From contig NC_092656.1 in assembly GCF_032118995.1 (NCBI RefSeq), positions 13,196,261 through 13,260,260 on the forward strand: a stretch of DNA of 64,000 bases, written 5' to 3'. The stretch is from Asterias amurensis. Taxonomy: Eukaryota > Echinodermata > Asteroidea > Forcipulatida > Asteriidae. The position numbers and the translations under genes are program-made. This document shows, in pieces, positions 9,889 through 20,620 of the stretch (position 1 is the first letter of the stretch; each line of letters opens with the position of its first letter). The notes under the pieces were generated by a model. The model was not told where the DNA came from. It did not search any database and was given only the letters and a program-made list of their open reading frames with translations.

Positions 9889-10998
9889 TTAGTTGTTCCA
9901 AAATGACAACATTGTTTTCAAGAAACGTGAAGGTTGCGGGATCTCTGAGTACCTGCAGTGAGCGATCTTCAACACCACCACCTTGAAGTGCGGATGGTGC
10001 AGCGCGTACAGGACGGGATTCACGCAGACATTGAAAGCTGCAATGGTGACTCCATATAGAGCAAACGTCTGGCCCGATGGTATAACGAGAGAGATAAAGT
10101 AAGGAGACTGTAGCAATGTGAAGATGCAGAATACCAGGAACAAGTTCTTGGTGATACTTAGTTGCTCTCGGCCGATTTGTTTCCTATTTCTGTTGACGTT
10201 TGTGGCAGCACCCCTACCAGATTCAGCACAGGTGGCGATATTGAAACTCATAATGACGAACGCGTCACGGTCACCTTTAATTTTTGTGGCTGATTTGCTC
10301 ATCTTTACAGATCTGCACTTTTTCTGCTTGATAAAATGCCGTTTGAGATGGATGTAGATCGAGCTGTAAGAACAGATGATGATAAGTGCTGGGATAGGAT
10401 ACAAACCTACAGTCTGGACCAGGCTGTATTCAGAGGCTCTTGGGTGACCATCTTTGTCTGAACATGTATTGTCTTGTGGATCGTAACCAATGGAGCCTAT
10501 GCCCAGAATCGGCGGGAGGAAAGTCACAATACACGGGATAACCCAAGTCATTGCGATCATGACGGCTACTTTACGCGGGGAATACCACCAGCGGTAGCTA
10601 CTTACTGGCTGGGTGATGAGGACCATACGGTTTAAAGCTATAGAAGCTAAAGTGTAAAGACTTGCACCAAGACCGGTGTGAAGCTGAATGGCTGCAATGA
10701 CACAAGGGACGTCTGACTCCAAGGGCCAGGTTCCTTTGCTGAGCAAAGCTACGCAAACCCAGGGGTAAGACAGACATGTCCAAAAGTCAGCAACACCGAG
10801 CTGGACCACGAAGGTGTTGGTCACGGTGCGGAGTTTCTTGGACAGGATGACGGACCAGATGACGAGACTGTTTCCTACTAGGCCCAGGATGGAGACCAAG
10901 ACCCACACGCACGCTAAACCGATACGAGTCTCATAGGAATAGAGTGACCGATCATCAGTCGGCATTATGGTGGCGTTCGTGATTCCCGTATCATTCAT
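9889..10998 (-). CDS. Intronless class A (rhodopsin-type) GPCR, copy 1
   Basis: 369 residues with seven hydrophobic segments at about 27-51, 62-85, 98-122, 144-164, 196-218, 284-305 and 310-332. Landmarks: GN in TM1 (N43), D71 in TM2, C99 and C179 for the usual extracellular disulfide, N123-R124-M125 in place of DRY, W152 in TM4, F.LLQSP in TM6 (no Trp before P299) and NPVLY 327-331. N2 and N8 are glycosylation sequons in a short N-terminus. Tail motif CRYSEIPQPS has a likely palmitoylated Cys. Loop 3 is about 60 residues. It is the most diverged intact copy in the TM2-TM3 region, yet its TM3-TM4 loop (SSYRWWYSPRKVAVMI) resembles the copy at 61881. Plasma-membrane receptor; ligand unknown. 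Closest nameable families are Tre1/moody/GPR84 and melatonin receptors. The ATG at 10998 is the first in frame after the promoter region. Confidence 0.92.
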   Translation of the reverse strand: MNDTGITNATIMPTDDRSLYSYETRIGLACVWVLVSILGLVGNSLVIWSVILSKKLRTVTNTFVVQLGVADFWTCLSYPWVCVALLSKGTWPLESDVPCVIAAIQLHTGLGASLYTLASIALNRMVLITQPVSSYRWWYSPRKVAVMIAMTWVIPCIVTFLPPILGIGSIGYDPQDNTCSDKDGHPRASEYSLVQTVGLYPIPALIIICSYSSIYIHLKRHFIKQKKCRSVKMSKSATKIKGDRDAFVIMSFNIATCAESGRGAATNVNRNRKQIGREQLSITKNLFLVFCIFTLLQSPYFISLVIPSGQTFALYGVTIAAFNVCVNPVLYALHHPHFKVVVLKIAHCRYSEIPQPSRFLKTMLSFWNN

Positions 10999-13455
10999 CG
11001 TTGACCCTTACAGTATTCAATCAAACAACATTCATTTCCCGTTCCTTCAACCTGTTCATGCAGTCACTTTACCACAAGCTCTCGAGCTACAAGCTAGACC
11101 TCATCACTACTTTATTAGAACTAATAGCGCTTGGTGTACGAATACATTTTTATACTGTAAATTAGTGCAACGTGGAAATTGACCTTCGGATTGACAGCAA
11201 CTGTAAAACCTTCCTGTACTTCTTTCGTAACGCAATGACGTCAGTTTAAGAAAACCAGATCGAAAACAAGTTAATAATAATTTATAATTATGTTTTAGTG
11301 TGTGTTCGGTATTATCAGTAATTATCGCTCGACTTTATTTGGCTCTATGATGCATGCCTGGTCGTGGTTTCCCGCCTGGTTCCTGGCCACCATCAAGGAC
11401 TAGTGTGGTTTCCAGCAACTCATTATACATCTTGAAAGACACTCTCACCAAAAAGCGCTTCAAAAATGAAGCCATCCCATCCACACAATGCGCATAATAT
11501 TATTATAAGCTGGTGTGATGTCTTTAGACATAATTTTTCGTCGGCTCAACTAAACCAATACAGACACAGATAGTTTGTGCATATTTTAAATAGCATAAAG
11601 GGCTCGGTTAAGGCTAAAAACCCCGTTAACACTTGATCCTCCAACAAGGATCCAAGGAGGATCAGATCCCGAAAGCGAGATCAAGCATTTTTGTGCCGCG
11701 TTCATCTCGCATTGATCTCGCATAGTTAAACGGAAGTTGTGCCGCGTTCATCATCTCGCATTGATCTCGCATAGTTAAACGGAAGTTAAGTTCAGCTGAC
11801 GGCAAAGGTTACTGAGCGAGGTCATTGATTGTGCGCACGCATGTTCCCTTAAATAACCGGAACTCGACGAAAATTGAGACACAAAACGGACCAAACTGAC
11901 CATTGTATGTTATAATTGTATACAAATAAATTGCAAAAGAACTTGTTGAAGGCTTAAACATATGCAAACGTTAGATGATGTAAGCATACTTAAAATTCTG
12001 GAGGACGCAAAGCGTTTTGGGGACCAGTTCGCGATGGAGTGCACATGCACAATGAACATTGTATATATAACCCCTAATGTACATTACACAGCATTGGCCG
12101 GCCACGCGTTGTTTACAATTTCTTGTCATTGGTTTAGAGCGCGTCACATTATATGTCTTAGCTTTACTACGGCCGTGTGATAGTGCATCAGTTTGCCGTG
12201 CGCTAGTCCGCAGACTACCACAAGGCGTGCAGTACCCAGACGTCCGTTGCGTGTACGATGATGATAACTTAATAGTCTGGAACCATTTCGGATTACATGA
12301 CACTACATGCAGCACAGTAAAAGTTTTGGCAATCTGTATTCGCGTCGTCCGTGGATTGTAGCATTCTGGGCCCAATTTCATAAAGCTGCTTAAGCAAAAA
12401 AATCCTTTCTTAGTAAAATCAGATTCCCGGCCAAGACTCCACTCAATTGTTATGCTAAGTAAACAACAGCTAAATACCAGTCACAAGCAATGTATATGGC
12501 ATGAAATTTTGGCCAGTAACATGTGTAAAACAAGCGAGCTATTTTCTTGCTTAAGCAAATTTTTTGCTTAAGCAGCTCTATGAAATTGGGCCCAGGTCTG
12601 TAACTTAATAGTACAGTATTTAGAAATGTTTGGGTGTGATAAAACAAATATTTACTGCGTTTACTCGTGCAATGGTTAAAACGTTGACTCCCTCGGTGAT
12701 CTTCGGGAAAATAGAACGCTCCGGGAATCACCTCGGGAGTCATAGTTTTAACTATAGCACTCGAAGCAGTCAATATTTGCATACTTTTGGCTGAGTTGCT
12801 CCCATAGAGATATATATATTTATATCTATATGATTGGTTGCTCCACGCCGATTACACCCACGCTTTAATACTCAACCAATCGGTGGCGTGCATTTCTAAC
12901 GTTCTCGTTTTCGTTCTCGTTTTCGTTCTCGTTATTGGGGCTTTAAAGGCCCGGTCTGTCAGATGCATAAGCCATCCATGGATCGTTGAGTAATACACGA
13001 GTGCATTTTTAAAATGACAATGTCACCAGGTATTAGTTCTAATCAGAGCGAGCTAGCTATAAGTAAACACAATATATTGTTTTTCTTTCGTTGTAAAGCC
13101 ATGGATGAATGAGGCACTTTTTATGTTGTAGGTTATGCCTTCATTGATCCTTGACCTAGCCTTTCGTCAATGCCTTCCTTGCGTGGACAGCTTCATATAG
13201 AGTCGCTATCCCATCCAAAGCGACGCAAAGGAGAGACCACGCACCGGGTGGCTCAACACAAGAGCCTTTTACAACCTGGCGTACGGTTTCTTGTGTTTTT
13301 CTCTATAAATCTAGACTTTTGCTACACATTTCTTAGCAACAGTCTGAACCAATCAGAAGCGAGGGGGTTCAGCGGGTCAGCACACATTGACAAACATAGG
13401 CAGAATTGCAATGGGATAACAACAACCATACACCTTGGATTAAATAATAAAACAC
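10999..13455. other. Intergenic between receptor copies 1 and 2
   Basis: Contains a possible TATAAAAA at 11154-11147 (minus strand) for copy 1. There is a 50-base tandem duplication at about 11690-11790 (GTGCCGCGTTCATC...GAAGTT), a MITE at 12368-12593, a short TTCTCG/TTTTCG simple repeat at 12899-12935 and SINE relics at its right end. No other gene recognised. Confidence 0.5.
12368..12593. mobile_element. MITE with GGGCCCAATTTC inverted ends
   Basis: Begins GGGCCCAATTTCATAAAGC, then GCTGCTTAAGCA, and ends with TGCTTAAGCAGC then CTATGAAATTGGGCCC. Complete copy; compare 3157-3339 and 23037-23376. Confidence 0.75.
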
Positions 13456-13459
13456 TTTT

Positions 13460-13562
13460 GGGAAAGTCCGCATCGTGACCGGGATTCGAACCAACACTCT
13501 GCTGCTGACAACACCTGAGCTTGGGTCTGGTGAACAAGATCGCTCGGCCACGACACAGCACA
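13460..13562 (-). mobile_element. tRNA-derived SINE, head fragment
   Basis: The minus strand reads GTCGTGGCCGAGCGATC then GGTTCGAATCCCGGTCAC, the A and B boxes of a Ser/Leu-type tRNA head shared by several elements in the window. Confidence 0.6.
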
Positions 13563-13629
13563 GGAGCACACAGTTTTGTTTGGGTGTATGTCTACAGTCA
13601 TGTTTACCCAAACCACAATAGTGCAAGTA

Positions 13630-13820
13630 CTATGTGTCAATCAAGCGTTACACAACACATGGGACACGGCTTTACGTCCCATCCGAAGTACAAAGCAATG
13701 GTTAAGTGTCTTGCTTAGGACACAAGTGTCACGGCTGGGGTTTCGTACCCACATTTTGCTGATCAGAAACATCAGAGTTTGAATTTGGTGCTCTTAACAG
13801 CTCGGCCACGACACTTTGAT
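13630..13820 (-). mobile_element. tRNA-derived SINE
   Basis: The minus strand has GTCGTGGCCGAGCTG, CTGATCAGCAAAATGTGG and a degraded B box, followed by GACACTTGTGTCC and AGCAAGACACTTAACC of the SINE body. The second of two SINEs just 3' of the broken receptor gene. Confidence 0.65.
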
Positions 13821-13855
13821 ACGACAACGTGTCACAAAACCGGCAACAATAATTC

Positions 13856-14927
13856 TCAGTTTCTCTGCAATGTTAAAACTGACTTTAAGAAATTAGAAGG
13901 TTCTGGTATTTCCGAATAGCGGCACAGAATTATCTTTCGTAGTACCACCTTAAACTGTGGATGGTTGATGGTGTAGATGATGGGGTTTACACAGCTATTG
14001 AGGATGGCAATGGTAACCCCGTACAGAGCAAACTTACGGCTAGACGGCACAGCAAGAGAGATGAAATAAGGAGAGAGTAACAAAGTGAAAATGCAAAACA
14101 CAAGGAACAAGTTCTTGGTGATGGCAAGTTGTTGATGGCTGATTGCCCGACGGGTCTTTGCGACAACGTGTGATGTATTGTTTCTATAATCGTCACATGT
14201 GAGGCAACTTGATGCTTCAACATCTCCACAGATTGATGGTTTGCCTTGCTTAGAGTTCCTCTTTTTCTGCTTCCTGAAGTGTCGTTTGAGATGGATGTAG
14301 AGTGCCGTGTAGCAACAGATGATGATGAGCATTGGGACTGGGTAAAGACCCACAGATTGGGCCAGGTTGTATTTGGGACCTCGTGGTATGACCATCTTTA
14401 TCTGAACATGTATTGTCTTGTGGATCGTAACCAATGGAGCCTAGGCCAAGAAGCAGAGGTGAGGAAAGTCACAACACACGGGATGACCCAAGTCATTGCG
14501 ATCATGACGGCTACTTTACGAGGGGGTGTACCACCAACTGTAGGTATTCGTGGCTTGAGTGATGAGGACCATGCGGTTCAAAGCTATGGATGCCAAAGTA
14601 TAAAGACTCGCACCAAGACCGGTATAAAGTTGAATAGCAGCAATGACACACGGGACTTCTGACTCCATAGGCCAGCTTCCATGGCTGAGCAAAGCTACGC
14701 AAATCCACGGGTAGGAGAGACTGGTCCAGAAATCAGCCACGCTGAGGTTGACCACGAAGGCGTTGGTCACGGTGCGGAGTTTCTTGGACAGGATGACGGA
14801 CCAGATGACGAGACTGTTTCCAACGAGGCCGATGATAGAGGCTACGATCCAAACACAGACCACACCCAACGCGAGCTTCATATTGGTAAAGTGACGGGTC
14901 CAAATTATTACTGGCTGTGTAATTCAT
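13856..14927 (-). pseudogene. Broken class A GPCR, copy 2 (four single-base shifts)
   Basis: All parts of the family receptor are present in order: MNYTASNNLDPSLYQYEAR (start 14927), a TM1-TM4 block (14881-14516) with NRM, and a TM5 to tail block down to 13856 with NPIIY and CRYSEIPEPS. Compared with intact paralogues there are one-base gains near 14865 (GGG for GG), 14522 (G5 run), 14456-14463 and 14384-14389. The second creates TAA at 14516-14518. Net +4, so the frame is not restored. Three of the four sites are not simple homopolymers, which argues against pure sequencing error. The TM1-TM2 block is still almost identical in bases to the intact copies. The 3' half (192 codons) stays open. 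Confidence 0.85.
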
Positions 14928-17660
14928 CGTGTGTTATTATCTATCATCATCAACTCAGCCGAAAACTGATGCATTTACGGAATGTACGTTATAAATGTAA
15001 ACTAGTTGTGCCAAATACAAGCTATTGGCAGCGTGACTGAACGCAGCGACTGCTCTACCTAGCTACCCAATCACGTAGGCTCTGTCATGTGTAGGCAAAA
15101 TTGGCTCTTGACAGTTTGACAAAAAGCACTGGCCTAAATAGCTCCATCTTCGTTATAGCTTGTTTACAGAGTACGGCATAGCTAATAGGCCCTCGGTACA
15201 TGTTGCAAGCAAGTTTTACACAAGCTGTTGAAGGGGATCAGACATGTGTGGATAAGGAACAATGAGAGCTAAGACAAAGCTTGCGCGACATTTGTCTTGG
15301 ATTTGCTGCCTTCGACTAATAACAAGCATAACAGCAACTTTTCAGTACTCGACCAAAGTAATCTTTTATTATCCCTTGCTTGAACTTGTAGGCACAATTT
15401 TCGGTTGTTTTACCAACCGAGTCATCACAATGGCTCTAACTGTAACACATGAGATGTATTGTAGACATAGTCCCACTAGTGCTGACCTAAAGTGTTTAAT
15501 TAGCAAAACAATTATTATTTTAAATAAAAAAATTCCCGGGTCAGAATTGACCACAATCACGGGTCAGGCTGACCTGTAAAAGTGGTTAGTTTTGTGTACA
15601 GTTTGACCCTTTTTAATTGTTATTTTTGCACATACTCCGGGTTATTGATCCATAACTGGGTCAGGGCCATGGGACCCGGTTCCAGGTTAAATGTGACCGA
15701 AGGTTTTTTGATTAAGTTTACAGAAACGACGATTCCAATAACTTTACTAAAACGAATAATAATTACCTTGGTGGCACTGTGAAAAGACATTACACATCAA
15801 ATATTATTTGCCATTTGTGCTGTCGCAACCATTATAAAACAAAATGTATCGAAATATCTGTCCAAATATTACAACAAATATTACAACAAAACGCACTTGT
15901 ATCTTTGCAAATATTTGCGATAAATGTTGTCGTTATCATAACTATGCTTAGATACTTCACAAATAATATTTGCAGAGATGCTTGCAAAGGTACAATAGCG
16001 ACGTTGCAAATTGCAAAGGTATATAAATAATTATGCGCAATGTGTTGTCCCTTCGGGGTTAACATAACACATTATTTTGCCCAAGCTTTTACGCTTGTAT
16101 TCATATGATCTGCGATGTTGTTCAACCTCATAATATATATAATTTATTCTAGACTTACTTAACGTTTGACAGATGTGTGCTTTTTCACTTCTACGAAATA
16201 AGGGTTGACAGTTGTGTCAAACGGCATCGCTATGTAAGCACGCGATATTTGTTGAGTGGGCTGGTGCATTAATGACAGAGTTTTGCATTCCGCGAGTTCT
16301 GTAAACACATTGGTTGTATTGCTCTGATTCTCCGCGCACTAAATCTACCAATCTATAAAGGAAGCCATTGCAATCGCGCTGAATACCTTTAAAATGACAT
16401 CAAATAACAACCACGTTTTGATTATATAGGCCTACGTGATTCGAAATCAGTCTAAATCTGGTGCTGAGAATGAATATTTTGTCAAGTCCACGGACGAGTT
16501 CACGCCATGTAAAAAAAACATTCACCATTAGAACAAATTTCATTTCCATTCCCATAACTAACCTGAACATCTGACGTCACACTTCGTGGCTCGTGAATAA
16601 CGCCAGAGGCTCTAGCCTATAGGTCAATCCTCGTCCATAATCAACTTTCGCCTACATTTTTTTTCCCACACGGTCGAATCCTATATGCCAAGATTTAATA
16701 CGTGTGCTGAGCATCATTAGACACAGGGTGCGTTCGATAAGCTTCCCTGGGTCGACCCCGCGGTGCTCACTCGGGTGAGCCCCTTACAAGAGCTAATCGA
16801 ACGATCACACTCGCCCGCAAGAAACAATGAAACAATGGAGAGTGAACTACGTACTCTCGGTGAATATTTGTTCAGCAAATGATTGTATTGATGCTCGTAT
16901 TGATGTTTCAGACTTTAATGTCACTAAGAGTTGGGAATTTACCTTTTGCGAAAACAGGGGATGTGAGCATTTTATTACGTCATGGTTGTTACTTATAGAT
17001 TCAAAATACAAAAGACAAATTCTACAAAACATGGTGGTAAAGTAACACTAATTTCTTAGAAAAAATTACATTGGTGTTATTTTAAAACCCCAATGTTAAA
17101 TAAGATTGTTTATTTGGTTAAATTATAATATGGCAACTCCTGTGGTGTCAATGTTTCAATGTAGCAAGTTCAGTTTTGAGAAGCTGCCTCACCGAACGAG
17201 TTTTCTCCTCTTCTAAAAAATCTACGACATGATAATGGGAAAAAAAAAAAATACTAAGCCCAACGTTCTCGAGATTTTTACCTGCCGACTTGTGCGTTAA
17301 AGAACAAAGTATAGCCCCCACCCCCCCCCCCCCCTACCTTTGGTTTCCGGAACCGTTTGATTGTTTTAATCCTGTAAGTGTAAATGTATACAATGAAACT
17401 CAATGAGGAAATCTCATTTCAAAAGGTTGAAGCTTTTTTTGAGATATTGCCAAAAATCTCAAACGTGTTACAAAGGAAGAATCTGACAAACATTACGCAG
17501 TAACGCTTCTCAGATTCAAATTTTGGGGCATTAAATCTGATATCTTGATACATTAAGTAAAATATGCTGTATACTTTAACCCAAAAGCTACTGCTTGCTT
17601 TTAACCAAAGGTTTTTACTATTACTAATTTTAAGAGTGATACGTGTTATATGCGTTGTCT
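14928..17660. other. Intergenic, no gene recognised
   Basis: AT-rich. Contains stretches with repeated ATATTTG/ATTACAAC motifs (15790-16030), a copy of a GGTGCGTTCG...GGGTCGACCCCG repeat at 16728-16812 and a C-run near 17320. Short open frames show no domain. Confidence 0.5.
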
Positions 17661-18012
17661 TTAAAGACACTGGACACTATTGGTAACTGTCAAAGCCTAG
17701 TCTTCACAGTTGGTGTATCTCAATATATGCATAGAATAATAAACCTGTGAAAACTTGAGCTCAATCGGTCGTCGAAGTTGCGAGATAATAATGAAAAAAC
17801 AACACCTTTGTCACACGAAGTTGTGCACTTTCAGATGCTTGATTTCGATACATCAAATTCTAAAAGTCTCGAAAAAAAATTCGTGGAAAATTTCATTACT
17901 TCAGAGGGAGCCGTTTCTCACAATGCTTTATACTACCAACCTCTCGTAATCAAGAAAGGATTTATGCTAATAATTATTTTGAGTAATTACCAATAGTGTC
18001 CACTGCCTTTAA
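17661..18012 (-). mobile_element. TTAA MITE, family A (reversed)
   Basis: TTAAAGACACTGGACACTA at one end and AATAGTGTCCACTGCC then TTTAA at the other. The internal GGTCTCG inverted motif is partly lost. Confidence 0.82.
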
Positions 18013-18417
18013 TAAAGGTAGACATGTTTGACTTGTTCTGTGTGTGTGTTCTGAATGCACCAACATTTAACTCTGCCCACACTCTTCCGTAACGCCAATA
18101 AAGATCCTTGTCACGAACACAGCATAAATAAATTATTACATGCTACGTCACAGAACCGGACTTGTTTGCGTCCCGTTATGACATTATTGCATATTATGAG
18201 TTATGCAAAGTAGTATGAAACGCTAGAATATAATCTAGTGCCACAATGCAATGATATAAATACATTTTACTTTCACTCATAAGTGATTCCTCCATACAGT
18301 GAAAGTATTATCTAAAAAATATATTTGACTGTATGTTATAGGCCTTTGCGGATTTGACCTTTAGAAAGATAGGTATTAATGGCAGTCAATGGAGAAATCT
18401 GCGATGACCTTATATGG

Positions 18418-18806
18418 TTAAAGACAGTGGACACTATTGGTAATTACTCGAAATAATTATTAGCATAAAACCTTTCTTTGTGACGAGTAATGGGGAGAGG
18501 TTGATGGTATAAAACATGAGAAACGGCTCCCTCTGAAGTGCAATAGTTTTCGAGAGAGAAGTAATTTTCCACGAATTTGATTTCAAAACCTCAGATTTAG
18601 AACTTGAGGTCTCGAAATCAACCACCTAAACGCACACAACTTTGTGTGACAAGGGTGTTTTTTTCTTTCATTATTATCTCTTAATGTCGACGACCAATTG
18701 AGCTCAGATTTTCACAGGTTCTGTTATTTTATGCATATGTTGAGATACACCAAGTGAGAGCAGCCTGGTCTTTGACAATTACTTAAGGTGCCCAGTGTAT
18801 TTTTAA
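18418..18806 (+). mobile_element. TTAA MITE, family A
   Basis: Left end TTAAAGACAGTGGACACTA. The right end AAGGTGCCCAGTGTATTTTT is worn. Contains CGGCTCCCTCTGAAG and the GAGGTCTCG arm. Confidence 0.8.
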
Positions 18807-19325
18807 ATACTTAAAAGTATATTTCTCATAACATCCTCTGACTGTGCCCATCCCATGTTTGTGTCATCAAATAATAACCGCTCAAACTAAAGTTCTCCAA
18901 TCTGCCCGCTATAATCTAAGAACAAAGGACACTAATTCTCTTAACTCTATAATTACACCAACCATGTCGTGTACGACAGCATAATAATCGGATATAAATA
19001 TTAACGTCAATATCTATCTTTAAATGTCACTTTATGACCACAGTATACTTACGCTATCTAAACTTTAATAATTTTCAGTGTGGTGCAGCTAGGCGTCCCT
19101 TATGCAGTATTTTTAATGCAAGTTTTAATGCACATTTGATGTCATCACGTCTCGAATGGCGATTTTCCTGAAAAAACGTACTCCCTATTAAATTCACAGT
19201 AATAATTATGCTCTCGTAAACGATATGGTTGGTGTACTTATAGCGTTAAGATAAGTGTCCTTTGTTCTTAGATTATAGCGGGCAGATTGGACAAATAGTT
19301 GGTCGGTTATTATTTGATGACACAT
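18807..19325. other. Spacer with an inverted repeat
   Basis: CCAATCTGCCCGCTATAATC then AAGAACAAAGGAC near 18897-18930 is mirrored by GTCCTTTGTTCTTAG then GATTATAGCGGGCAGATTGG near 19257-19290, giving a roughly 400-base element with inverted ends. Confidence 0.55.
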
Positions 19326-19445
19326 GGGGTGGATTTCACAAAGAGTTAAGACTAGTCTTATCTTGACGGGTTACTTGTCATATTAGGACTAGCCATACGT
19401 TTTGTATACCTCCTATTACAGGATTCTTTTGTGAAATCGACCCCC
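19326..19445. mobile_element. MITE with GGGGTGGATTTCACAAAG ends
   Basis: Begins GGGGTGGATTTCACAAAGAG and ends with the inverse TTTTGTGAAATCGACCCC. AGACTAGTCTTA-type core. The same family interrupts a SINE at 54813-55040. Confidence 0.7.
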
Positions 19446-20076
19446 AGACACTATTGGTAATCACTCAAAAAAAAGAATTAGCATAACAAAAACTTACTTG
19501 AACGAGCGATGGAGAGTTGTTGATAGTATGAAACATTGTGAGAAACGGCTCCCTCTGAAGTAACGTAGTATTTGAAAAAGAAGTAATTTCTTGCTAAAAT
19601 ATTTGAATTTAATTCGAAACCCAAGCTGAGGTCTCGAATTCAAGCATCTGAAAGCACACAACGTGCGACAAGGGTGGTTTTTCCTCCATTTACTCTCCTT
19701 ATGTAAAAGAGTTTACTCTCCTTATGTGACACTCGTTTTGTCCGTCATACCACTCTTGCAAAGAGCCATGTGGCAGACAATTCCTTTTAGAGTGGAAGAC
19801 GGGAAATGTCAACTCCATTTAGAGTGAAGTTCGTTTCAATTTTACTCCGCAAGAGTGACACAGATTGACTTTCACTCTCTCAAAAGAGCAAAATTGACAC
19901 CACTCGGACAAGAGACTGAAATTTTCACTCTTTTACATTAAGAGAGTATTTTATCGCAACTTCGACGACCAATGGAGTTCAAATTTTCACCGGTTTGTTA
20001 TTTTATGCATATGTTATGATACACCAAGTGAGAAGACTGGTCGATGACAATTACCAAAGGTGTCCAGTGCCATTAA
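19446..20076 (+). mobile_element. TTAA MITE (A/B hybrid) with an inserted element
   Basis: Starts truncated at AGACACTATTGGTAATC and ends AAAGGTGTCCAGTGCCATTAA. Its body is split by the element at 19690-19950. It shares its right TTAA with the family B copy that follows. Confidence 0.7.
19690..19950. mobile_element. MITE with ACTCTCCTTATGTAAAAGAG ends
   Basis: TTACTCTCCTTATGTAAAAG at the left and CTTTTACATTAAGAGAGTA at the right are inverted. The core has about ten ACTCTT/AGAGTG motifs in both directions. One end of a relative is at 9620. Nested inside a TTAA MITE. Confidence 0.68.
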
Positions 20077-20420
20077 AGGGAAGGTACACCTTTGGTAGTT
20101 GTCAAAGACCAGTCTTCCCACTTGGTGTATCTCAACATATGCATAAAACAACAAGCCTGTGAAAATTTGGGCTCAATTGGTCATCGAAGTTGCAAGGAAA
20201 TGATGAAAGAAAAAACACCCTTGTTTGACGAATTTGTGTGCTTTCAGATAAGAATAAAATTAGTGAGAAATTACCTCTTTCTCAAAAACTAATTTACTTC
20301 AGAGGGAGTCATTTCCCACAATGTTTTATACTATCAACAGCTCTCCAATGCTCGTTACCAAGTCAGTTTTTAAGTTAATATTTGTTTGGAGTAACTACCA
20401 AACGTGTACCTTATTTTTAA
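20073..20420 (-). mobile_element. TTAA MITE, family B (reversed)
   Basis: Ends TTAAAGGGAAGGTACACC and AAACGTGTACC then TTATTTTTAA. Intact reference for the family B copy interrupted at 8209-8940. Confidence 0.8.
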
Positions 20421-20620
20421 TACAATAATATACGATGCACACTTACTTTTCTGTTTACATGTAAGTATACACAATGTACCTGTGCAGGGCAGCGCAACAA
20501 AACTAAAACCACTAAAATGCGCCAAACATTTGCGACAAAAAGTATTGTGAGATGAACAAAAAAGTCTAGAACTTAGACCACAGTGTCACAGCTCATTACA
20601 ATGTACTACTTTTCACTCTC

